13,268 nt of DNA, taken from contig QNAG01000057.1 of NCBI GenBank assembly GCA_003641415.1, positions 1 through 13,268 on the forward strand, read 5' to 3'. The stretch is from Candidatus Zixiibacteriota bacterium. GTDB lineage: Bacteria; Zixibacteria; MSB-5A5; GN15; FEB-12. The notes under the pieces are model-generated. The model searched no databases and had not been told where the DNA came from. It saw only the letters and a program-made list of their open reading frames with translations. Position numbers and translations under genes: made by a program. This document shows positions 7,284 through 13,268 of the stretch, in pieces (position 1 is the first letter of the stretch; each line of letters starts with the position of its first letter).

Positions 7284-7313
7284 AGTTAGTATTCCTCTAC
7301 TTACATTGGGGCA

Positions 7314-8108
7314 ATGATATCGACTGATTGTTTTACAGCATATAGACAGGACCCTTACGAGGCAATGGCGGCTGATGAATGGTTGTTTAGTCATGTCATG
7401 GAGAAACCTGGCCGAATAGCGCTAAGGCTGTATACGTGGGAACGGGGAGCGATCACTTTCGGTCTTAATCAAAAACTCGAGAAGGCAGTTAATCGTAATG
7501 CTTTGGGTAATACACCCCTTATTAGAAGGATTACCGGCGGACGAGCTCTTTATCATGACCCTTCAGAATTAACTTATGCTATAGCTGCAAATGTTGAAGG
7601 TTTAATGAATAAGAAATTTGGTTTGTCTGTAGGCAACACTGCACGGTCTATAGCGAAAGCAATGAAAGTGTTCCTCAAAGATCAGAACATCGAATCTGAC
7701 TACATCCGTCAATCACCCAAAAGAAATTTAAATCCTGATTATTTCCACTCAGCGCCTTGTTTTGATTCCAAATCGCGTTATGAGCTTGTTTCTAGCGGCC
7801 ATAAAATAGTGGCTTCTTCTCAACGGCGAATCGGGATGGTTATATTACAACATGGAGCGATTAAACTTGGTGGAGTTGCGCAACACCCAGCTTTAGGTGG
7901 AAGGTCAACCAAAGTTGATTCCCTCCCGACACTTTCATCTGAGAGCTTTACCTCTCTGGCAGAATCGTTTATAGTCTCGATTGGAAAATCTCTAGATTTA
8001 TCAATTGTCCTTTTCCAACCGTCTTTGTCACAGAAACAAGCGATTATATACAGAGCTGAATATATCAGAAAAAACGCTCTTTCTCGACGCGATATCGTTA
8101 AACAATAG
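7314..8108 (+). CDS. LplA/LipM-family lipoyl or octanoyl transferase
   Basis: The 264-residue product belongs to the BPL/LplA/LipB fold. It has the expected N-terminus DPYEAMAADEWLF, the substrate-binding motif RRITGGRALYHD at 71-82 followed by ELTYAI, then APCFDSKSRYEL with C149, and SGHKIVASSQRR with K164, then ILQHGAI. The Cys in the PCF motif is at nearly the same position as the catalytic Cys150 described for Bacillus subtilis LipM, an octanoyl-ACP:protein transferase. That favours octanoyl transfer from ACP over ATP-dependent lipoate ligation, although the family assignment alone does not settle it. It would act in the cytoplasm to modify lipoyl domains of 2-oxoacid dehydrogenases or GcvH. 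No lipoyl synthase or dehydrogenase gene is nearby, so it is isolated from its pathway. The start matches the family N-terminus, although the ribosome site (GGGG) is poor. Confidence 0.85.
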   Translation: MISTDCFTAYRQDPYEAMAADEWLFSHVMEKPGRIALRLYTWERGAITFGLNQKLEKAVNRNALGNTPLIRRITGGRALYHDPSELTYAIAANVEGLMNKKFGLSVGNTARSIAKAMKVFLKDQNIESDYIRQSPKRNLNPDYFHSAPCFDSKSRYELVSSGHKIVASSQRRIGMVILQHGAIKLGGVAQHPALGGRSTKVDSLPTLSSESFTSLAESFIVSIGKSLDLSIVLFQPSLSQKQAIIYRAEYIRKNALSRRDIVKQ

Positions 8109-8159
8109 TCCCTTGAAAACAGTCTAGATAGTGTGTGATCGTAAGGAAGAAAAAAGAGC

Positions 8160-8189
8160 TTGACTTTCTTCGGCGAGAGTGGCTAATTT
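8160..8189 (+). promoter_or_regulatory. Possible sigma70-type promoter for the TonB receptor cluster
   Basis: TTGACT (8160-8165) is followed after 18 bases by TAATTT (8184-8189). Each box matches its consensus at most positions and the spacing is acceptable. It is the best such pair in the gap, but AT-rich intergenic DNA yields matches like this by chance. Confidence 0.35.
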
Positions 8190-8410
8190 TCGTCCTTAAG
8201 TGATTGTGATAGTAGTGCTGTAAAGCATTGCACCAGTATTGAATTAAGGAAGATAGCGAGGTGTACTTACTCAGGCGACCATTAGTAGAAGTTATTTAGT
8301 TTTTATAACTGACTGAATAAAGTGCTGTCGATTGACCGGATGGTGTTAAGCCTGATCATGATTCCTCAATTAAAATTTGGACAAGTTACGACATTTGACA
8401 GATAGAATGT

Positions 8411-8416
8411 AGGAGG
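8411..8416 (+). promoter_or_regulatory. Ribosome binding site of the TonB-dependent receptor gene
   Basis: AGGAGG lies six bases before ATG 8423 and fixes that start codon. The predicted signal peptide begins immediately after it, in agreement. Confidence 0.85.
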
Positions 8417-8422
8417 ATAACT

Positions 8423-11400
8423 ATGCTTGGAAGTCGCAGGCGGCTTCTTTCAATATTCGGCGTTTTAGCCGTCTTGGTTGTGTTCGGAGTTGGCGATGCT
8501 TTCGCCGCTGCTACCGGAAAGATTATGGGAACCGTCACAGACAAGAGCAATGGAGAACCTGTGATTGGTGCGTCTGTTATGGTTGTTGGAACTGATCGTG
8601 GGGCCATGACTGACTTTGACGGCAAGTATGTTATTCCTCAGATGGAACCAGGAGAATACACACTTCGCATAACATCAATCGAATATGTCACGGTTGAGGT
8701 TACCAATGTTGAAGTAAAGGCCGACATTACGACTGAAGTGTCTCAGAAGGTTGAGTCAAAAACCACAGAGCTGGATAAAGTAATTACGGTTAAAGGTAAG
8801 CAGGATCAGTTAAAGATTTACGAGACATCTAACCAGCAGACGATTACCAAAGAAACTATCGAACACGCTCCAGTAACAACGGTAGATGAGTTGCTAAACC
8901 AAGTGTCCGGAGTTGTCTCAAATACACAAGGTGAGGTTTTCATACGCGGTGGTCGCGCCGGTGAGGTATCCTATATCGTTGATGGTGTTCCTCTTAACGA
9001 CCCGCTTGGAGGACTTGGTCAAGCCGGAGCTCAGTTATCGTTGGTCTCAGGATCGATTCAGGAATTGCAGGTTATCAAAGACGGATTTGATCCTGAGTAT
9101 GGTGATGCCCTTTCAGGTATTGTAAAAATTACGACGCAAACAGGTTCGAAAGATAATACTCGAATCAATATTCAATACCAGACCGACGACTTTGGTAATA
9201 AAGAACTCAATAAATACTCGCGTAATAATGATTATATTAGAATTGCCCTCTCTGGCCCTGATCCTTTTTTGAAAAATAAGATATTCCCTGCACTCGGATT
9301 GAAATTTCTTGAGGATAAAGAGCTTACGTACTATTTCTATGGAGAGGTTGACAAAAGTGATGGCATCTTTCAATATAGCAGTTATGATACCCCAGCAACG
9401 CGCCGTCCAACCGGATTTTTCAACTTATTTGGCATAGAAATACCAGAGCGTTTGCAGAATAAGTATTACTATATGGCTAACTTGAAGTTCAGACCCCGAC
9501 AGAATCTGAAGTTTGTCTTATCATACAAGAATCAGCAAACTAAAAACACTGTCTTTGATAGGGATCGTTGGGAGTATCGGTATTCCTCCTCTACAGCCCC
9601 TGTCTACGAAAGCAATTGGAATTCTCTATCGCTGGAAATATCGCAAGTTGTTACTAAAGACATGACTTATGAAGCTGTTTTTTCTTATTCGGAGAGCGGT
9701 ATTTCTCAAAAACCCGGTGACCCTGATCACCCTGGACGGGGGATCGATCCTTCCGGTATTCCCCTTGATTACGAATGGGAAGACTTCCAGGATAACAATA
9801 AGAATGGCATCTACGATCCACCTGAGCCACTCGTAAACCTTTTCCCTGATACGGTATCCTTTGGGACCGATTTTACAGGACCCGCTTATACCTTTGGCGA
9901 GTGGAACGAGGAACAGAATATCCAGGGTGCGTCGAATGATACGCTCTCCGACTTTCGTTTTAATGATAATCCCTATATTGATTCCTATGAGGGTGAACCT
10001 TTTATCGATCTGAATGGTAATGGTGTTTGGGATCAGGGTGATTTTCTCCAGGATATAAACGGGAATGGTATCCTCGATGGTTACCGCATTAGTCATATCA
10101 ATGTTTCTGACCCTGAACCTTATCTCGATGGCGACTCAGTTATAGGCGAGCCATTCACAGATCTTAACGGCAACCGTATTTATGATCCCGGTATAGATGG
10201 ATTTGTCCGTTCAGCCGATACGACTATCAATCAGGACTACAATCACAACGGACGCCATGACGGTCCTGATAATACTCCACCAATATTATGGACTCTTGGT
10301 GTTCCCTATGAAGACAGAAATGGCAATGGTATTTTCGATGTCCCAAATTACCGGTATGACTACGGGGAACCTTTCACGGATTTGAACGGCAACGGCAAGT
10401 ATGATCTTGGTGGTAACGATAATTTTCTTAGTCCGCTTAGTTTTGACGAAGCAGCATTGTGGCATTACCACAATACGAAGATGCTTCGCGGTGAAATAAA
10501 GGTATTCCGTCAGTTTGGGTCTCATGAGCTCAAGGGGGGTGTAGCTATCTATCGCCGAGACTTTGTTTATCAGGAAATAGAGAAACCATACATCCAATAT
10601 ACTGGACGTCCAGATGGTGGTCCTTTTCCGGATCGGGGAGCATTCCGGGATATGTTTGCTTACCAACCATGGGGCGGTACGGTTTATTTTCGCGACAAGA
10701 TGGAATACGGTTCTATGATTGCCTCTCTTGGCCTAAGGTGGGATTTCTTTATTCAGGACATGGATGATTTGATTGATGTGGCCCGCAATGATGACCTCGG
10801 TTCAGGAGTGATTTTAGGTGACCGTCAGAAGTTTTCGCCAAGAATCGGATTTTCTTATCCGATTTCAGATAAGGCTAAGGTTCATTTTAATTATGGTCAC
10901 TTTTACCAACTGCCCAGCCTTACCAACATGTATGCAAGGAATACTACCGCAGTTGATGCCGACAAAGTTATTGGTAACTATAATCTTGACTATAAAAAGA
11001 CTGTACAGTACTCGTTTGGTGTCAAGTATGCGATGTCGGAGTATTATTCAATTGATGTTTCCGGTTATTTCAAAGATGAGTTTGACAAGATCAATCGAGC
11101 TCTTGTGACACGTGATGATCTCAATCGAGTTCAGTATCAGAATTCAGATTATGGCCGGAGCCGTGGATTTGAACTAACTGTCGACAAACGTGGTGGTGGA
11201 TACATTAATGGACAGTTGAGCTACACTTATGCTTATGCTTTCGGAAAAGCATCAGAGGCTTCACATGAGTGGGGTACACCTCTTGAATTGTCTCGCGAAC
11301 CGCTATCCGAACATGCCTTGGATCATGATGTTCGCCACTCTTTGAAATCAAGCATTCAGGTCTATATCCCTAGCACTGTCAAGCCGCGTTTATTTGGAAT

Positions 11401-11785
11401 ATCAATACCAAACGGTTGGTCTCTTATGTTGGAAACATTCATTGAGTCTGGACGACCATTTACTCCTGATCGTTCTTATCCCAATGTCTCGACAGTAGTC
11501 GGTGAGGACATTCAGGCGAACTCGATGAGGAAACCTTCAGTTTTGTTGTTTGATGTGAAGTTTACTAAGGATTTCAATCTGGTCGGGTTGGATCTTAGCT
11601 ACATACTCCAGGTAGAAAACATCTTTGATAACCATAACGTGGATAATGTTGACCCAAAAACTGGCCGACCTGACACAAAACAGAACCAGAGCGGAGTTAT
11701 CAAGGGTGGTACTGAATATGATAAGAATCCGTATAATTGGAATTATGGACGTCAAATTCGGATGGGACTTGAGTTGAATCTGTAA
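8423..11785 (+). CDS. TonB-dependent outer-membrane receptor with carboxypeptidase-regulatory-like domain and calcium-loop-like repeats
   Basis: The 1120-residue protein starts with a signal peptide (R5-R7, hydrophobic 8-24, likely cleavage after A28). Residues ~32-115 form a carboxypeptidase-regulatory-like beta domain (GTVTDKSNGEPVIGASV...GEYTLRI), as in SusC-like receptors. The plug domain at ~130-240 includes VFIRGGRAGEVSYIVDGVPLND around R175. The rest is a beta-barrel with alternating aromatic strands, ending in RQIRMGLELNL. Such receptors import large or scarce substrates across the outer membrane using TonB energy. Within the barrel, residues 457-661 are an unusual insert with seven DxNxNGxxD-type motifs, probably an extracellular calcium-binding loop. 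The PorV-like and lipoprotein genes follow closely and are likely cotranscribed. Without a SusD partner or an enzyme neighbour the substrate cannot be named. Confidence 0.92.
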   Translation: MLGSRRRLLSIFGVLAVLVVFGVGDAFAAATGKIMGTVTDKSNGEPVIGASVMVVGTDRGAMTDFDGKYVIPQMEPGEYTLRITSIEYVTVEVTNVEVKADITTEVSQKVESKTTELDKVITVKGKQDQLKIYETSNQQTITKETIEHAPVTTVDELLNQVSGVVSNTQGEVFIRGGRAGEVSYIVDGVPLNDPLGGLGQAGAQLSLVSGSIQELQVIKDGFDPEYGDALSGIVKITTQTGSKDNTRINIQYQTDDFGNKELNKYSRNNDYIRIALSGPDPFLKNKIFPALGLKFLEDKELTYYFYGEVDKSDGIFQYSSYDTPATRRPTGFFNLFGIEIPERLQNKYYYMANLKFRPRQNLKFVLSYKNQQTKNTVFDRDRWEYRYSSSTAPVYESNWNSLSLEISQVVTKDMTYEAVFSYSESGISQKPGDPDHPGRGIDPSGIPLDYEWEDFQDNNKNGIYDPPEPLVNLFPDTVSFGTDFTGPAYTFGEWNEEQNIQGASNDTLSDFRFNDNPYIDSYEGEPFIDLNGNGVWDQGDFLQDINGNGILDGYRISHINVSDPEPYLDGDSVIGEPFTDLNGNRIYDPGIDGFVRSADTTINQDYNHNGRHDGPDNTPPILWTLGVPYEDRNGNGIFDVPNYRYDYGEPFTDLNGNGKYDLGGNDNFLSPLSFDEAALWHYHNTKMLRGEIKVFRQFGSHELKGGVAIYRRDFVYQEIEKPYIQYTGRPDGGPFPDRGAFRDMFAYQPWGGTVYFRDKMEYGSMIASLGLRWDFFIQDMDDLIDVARNDDLGSGVILGDRQKFSPRIGFSYPISDKAKVHFNYGHFYQLPSLTNMYARNTTAVDADKVIGNYNLDYKKTVQYSFGVKYAMSEYYSIDVSGYFKDEFDKINRALVTRDDLNRVQYQNSDYGRSRGFELTVDKRGGGYINGQLSYTYAYAFGKASEASHEWGTPLELSREPLSEHALDHDVRHSLKSSIQVYIPSTVKPRLFGISIPNGWSLMLETFIESGRPFTPDRSYPNVSTVVGEDIQANSMRKPSVLLFDVKFTKDFNLVGLDLSYILQVENIFDNHNVDNVDPKTGRPDTKQNQSGVIKGGTEYDKNPYNWNYGRQIRMGLELNL
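9791..10405 (+). repeat. Seven DxNxNGxxD calcium-loop-like motifs within the receptor barrel
   Basis: The motifs begin at receptor residues 457 (DNNKNGIYD), 529 (DLNGNGVWD), 544 (DINGNGILD), 580 (DLNGNRIYD), 605 (DYNHNGRHD), 631 (DRNGNGIFD) and 653 (DLNGNGKYD). Three are preceded by EPF[IT], giving a longer repeated unit EPFTDLNGN. The spacing of acidic and Asn side chains followed by Gly resembles EF-hand, dockerin and thrombospondin type 3 loops. Calcium binding is inferred, not shown. Confidence 0.75.
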
Positions 11786-11834
11786 TGATAACAAATGTGA
11801 ATGATGAGTATTCGAAAATTTATATGAGGATTAC

Positions 11835-12812
11835 ATGCGTTCGAGGTGTAAAAAAACAGTGATAGAGATAATTGGTCGGACAACCATTGTGTCTGGAGCG
11901 GTGTTGCTCTTGTTCTTGGTTTTACTGGCACCTACTGATACTTGGTCACAAGCAAAAGTAGGCACCACTGGCGCGCAGTTCCTGGAACTTGGTGTGTCAG
12001 CCAGGGCGATGGGTATGGCCGAAGCGTTTGCTGCTGTCTCCGATGACATTTCTGCGGTTTATTACAATCCAGCTGGTCTGACATCGCTCTATGGGCGTGA
12101 GGTTGCTTTTACCTACATCAAGATGCCGGCTGATATTACCTATGGTTATGGGGGCATTGGGTTACCTATAGAGTCAATTGGTGGTGTTCTTGGTATCGCT
12201 GTTTATTCGCTTGGGTCTGGAGATATGGAAGAGACTGATTACTATCGTGTGCCAACTGGCAGAATTTTCTCATGGAATGACATTGCCATTTCGGCCAGCT
12301 ATGGGCGGTACTTGACAGATCGGTTTTCGCTTGGGTTGACGGTTAAGTATATAGGAGAGTTTGTTCATGATTACTCTGCTAGTGGATGGAGTGCTGATGT
12401 TGGCACAATATATGATACTGGTTACCGTGGATTCAAAATCGCAATGGCAATTACGAACTTCGGCCCCGATATGAAGTTTATCAAAAATTCCTATCCTTTG
12501 CCGATCAATTTCAAGTTTGGCGGGGCAATCAATGTTATTGAAAGCGATAAGTATCTTTTGACCTTTGCGGCTGAAGGTTCGCATCCTTCAGATAACCTTG
12601 AAAAATATAACAGCGGGATCGAATTCGTATATAATGATCTTTTTGCACTCCGTGCAGGACGTCGATTTAACTATGATACCGACGGTTTTACTGTTGGTGG
12701 AGGAGTAAGACTTCCTTTTGGTGAAGATCGCGATATACGCTTTGATTACGCTTTCCAGGATTTCGGTATTTTGACTGAGGTCCACCGTTTTACTATGAAC
12801 ATGGCATTCTAA
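11835..12812 (+). CDS. PorV/PorQ-family outer-membrane barrel protein
   Basis: The 325-residue product has a long signal peptide (hydrophobic ~18-32, probable cleavage near A40 in WSQA|KV). It then has the family hallmark GVSARAMGMAEAFAAVSDDISAVYYNPAGL at its mature N-terminus, where the FadL/PorV-like group carries ARAxGMGxA and NPAGL. The remainder is alternating beta-strand sequence ending in an aromatic residue (FTMNMAF), typical of an outer-membrane barrel. PorV acts as a shuttle and anchor for substrates in type IX secretion, but most PorV/PorQ-like proteins outside Bacteroidetes have no known role. No other type IX component is visible here. GAGGA four bases before ATG 11835 is the ribosome site. 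It lies 49 bases after the TonB receptor gene, so the two are probably in one operon. The in-frame start gives a complete signal peptide. Confidence 0.88.
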   Translation: MRSRCKKTVIEIIGRTTIVSGAVLLLFLVLLAPTDTWSQAKVGTTGAQFLELGVSARAMGMAEAFAAVSDDISAVYYNPAGLTSLYGREVAFTYIKMPADITYGYGGIGLPIESIGGVLGIAVYSLGSGDMEETDYYRVPTGRIFSWNDIAISASYGRYLTDRFSLGLTVKYIGEFVHDYSASGWSADVGTIYDTGYRGFKIAMAITNFGPDMKFIKNSYPLPINFKFGGAINVIESDKYLLTFAAEGSHPSDNLEKYNSGIEFVYNDLFALRAGRRFNYDTDGFTVGGGVRLPFGEDRDIRFDYAFQDFGILTEVHRFTMNMAF

Positions 12813-12833
12813 GGGAAAATTGGAAATTAGACT

Positions 12834-13268
12834 ATGTATGTGAATTCGAGAAAAACTGTAACAGCAATAGTGCTAGGTGTAGCCTCCACTATTCTTATAA
12901 TTTCAGCAGTGTACCTTGCCGGTTGTACAAACACCCTTGAAGGTGATGTGTACGATAACCAGAAGCCTATTGTTTCCTTTGTAAACATTCCTCCGGACGG
13001 TCAGGATTTTAGCACTAATCCGGTTATTAATTGGTACGGTGTTGATAATGACGGTTTAATCTCCTATTATCGTTATCACATTGCTACAGCAAGTGCTATT
13101 GGTGATATGACCCCGGAGAATTATATCAAAACACTGAGCGATGAGGTTTTCATCACTTGTGATACTACTGTTATTGCGTGTGATACTGTTCTTTCCGAGG
13201 GTACAGCATGTGATACTTTGGATGCTGATACCGTCTATGTTTTATACTGTGATACTATTGCTGATTGG
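12834..13268 (+). CDS. Lipoprotein, N-terminal part (cut by window end)
   Basis: An open frame runs from ATG 12834 to the window end (145 codons) without a stop; the 3' end is outside. R6 and K7 and a hydrophobic stretch lead to the lipobox LAGC with C31, so this is a lipoprotein anchored after cleavage before C31. Residues ~45-85 (PIVSFVNIPPDGQ...INWYGVDNDGLISYYRY) resemble an Ig-like or fibronectin-like beta domain found in surface proteins. Then comes a stretch with four Cys-Asp-Thr triplets. It starts 21 bases after the PorV-like gene and is probably in the same transcript, with only a modest GGAA ribosome site; GTG at 12840 is an alternative start. The function is unknown. A surface or periplasmic partner of the receptor and the PorV-like barrel is a reasonable guess. 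Confidence 0.85.
   Translation, partial: MYVNSRKTVTAIVLGVASTILIISAVYLAGCTNTLEGDVYDNQKPIVSFVNIPPDGQDFSTNPVINWYGVDNDGLISYYRYHIATASAIGDMTPENYIKTLSDEVFITCDTTVIACDTVLSEGTACDTLDADTVYVLYCDTIADW
13158..13256 (+). repeat. Four copies of TGTGATACT encoding Cys-Asp-Thr
   Basis: The identical nonamer TGTGATACT starts at 13158, 13179, 13209 and 13248, each in the lipoprotein frame as Cys-Asp-Thr. A related GCTGATACC (Ala-Asp-Thr) lies at 13224-13232. Spacings are uneven (21, 30 and 39 bases) but all multiples of three. The array may continue past the window end. Confidence 0.8.

Larger units (their letters stand above)
8109..8422 (+). other. Gene-free leader region upstream of the TonB-dependent receptor
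   Basis: This 314-base gap contains no convincing gene. It holds one possible sigma70-type promoter, a short imperfect stem at 8146-8171 (GAAGAAA/TTTCTTC) overlapping it, and the receptor's ribosome site at the end. If the promoter is right, the leader is about 225 bases, long enough for RNA-level control. I could not recognise any known riboswitch core in it. Confidence 0.5.

Noticed and set aside
8358..8405. 15-codon ORF in the leader of the TonB receptor gene
   Set aside because: It has no ribosome site and no attenuation-like codon run. This short ORF is expected by chance.
8395..8422. TTGACA directly before the receptor's ribosome site as a promoter
   Set aside because: The -10 region at proper spacing would overlap the start codon, incompatible with the strong AGGAGG being in the transcript.
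8109..8422. Cobalamin or other metabolite riboswitch before the TonB receptor
   Set aside because: The length would fit, but I could not identify a conserved core or a convincing multi-stem fold. A covariance-model search would decide.
9626..10096. 156-codon open frame on the - strand inside the TonB receptor gene
   Set aside because: It arises as the complement of the Asp/Asn/Gly-rich repeats, which yields Ile/Val-rich nonsense, and it lies within a clearly coding + strand frame.

Overview
The window is ordinary protein-coding bacterial DNA. Every supported gene lies on the + strand, the base composition looks moderate (a little under 50% GC by eye), and no rRNA, tRNA, CRISPR or transposase is visible. 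The gene content is that of a diderm with an outer membrane: a TolC-type channel, an ADP-heptose-type glycosyltransferase, a TonB-dependent receptor with an N-terminal carboxypeptidase-regulatory-like domain, a PorV/PorQ-type barrel and a lipoprotein. That mixture, together with a very large TPR-GAF-sigma54 activator, suggests a lineage of the Fibrobacteres-Chlorobi-Bacteroidetes superphylum or an uncultured relative (Zixibacteria/KSB1/Marinimicrobia-like). The exact phylum is an inference and was not tested.

Layout. (1) 1-3674 is an export and envelope cluster: the C-terminal part of a MacB/FtsX-type ABC permease, a TolC-family outer-membrane protein, and a family 9 glycosyltransferase whose start codon overlaps the tolC stop (TAATG). 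The first ~37 codons of the tolC-like frame look like an inserted short palindromic repeat element. (2) 3675-7240 is the most interesting part. A near-consensus sigma54 -24/-12 promoter (also a perfect 8-bp inverted repeat) precedes a small secreted peptide gene of 90 codons with a perfect Shine-Dalgarno. An intercistronic hairpin follows, then a 978-residue sigma54 activator with N-terminal TPRs, a GAF-like domain, a complete AAA+ domain and a Fis-type helix-turn-helix. This looks like a self-contained peptide plus sigma54-activator circuit. (3) 7314-8108 is a lone LplA/LipM-family octanoyl/lipoyl transferase with a weak sigma54-like site in front. (4) 8109-8422 is a gene-free leader with a possible sigma70-type promoter. 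(5) 8423-13268 is an outer-membrane cluster: a 1120-residue TonB-dependent receptor carrying an unusual run of DxNxNGxxD calcium-loop-like motifs in its barrel, a PorV/PorQ-like barrel protein, and the start of a lipoprotein with Cys-Asp-Thr repeats, cut by the window end.

How it may fit together. The first cluster would export a substrate across both membranes and contribute to LPS core synthesis. The last cluster would bind or import a substrate at the cell surface. The middle locus is a candidate regulatory module: the activator may switch on the sigma54 promoter of the peptide gene, and the peptide may be either the signal or the output. That link is inferred from adjacency and from the promoter type. 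No target other than the peptide gene can be named from this window with confidence.
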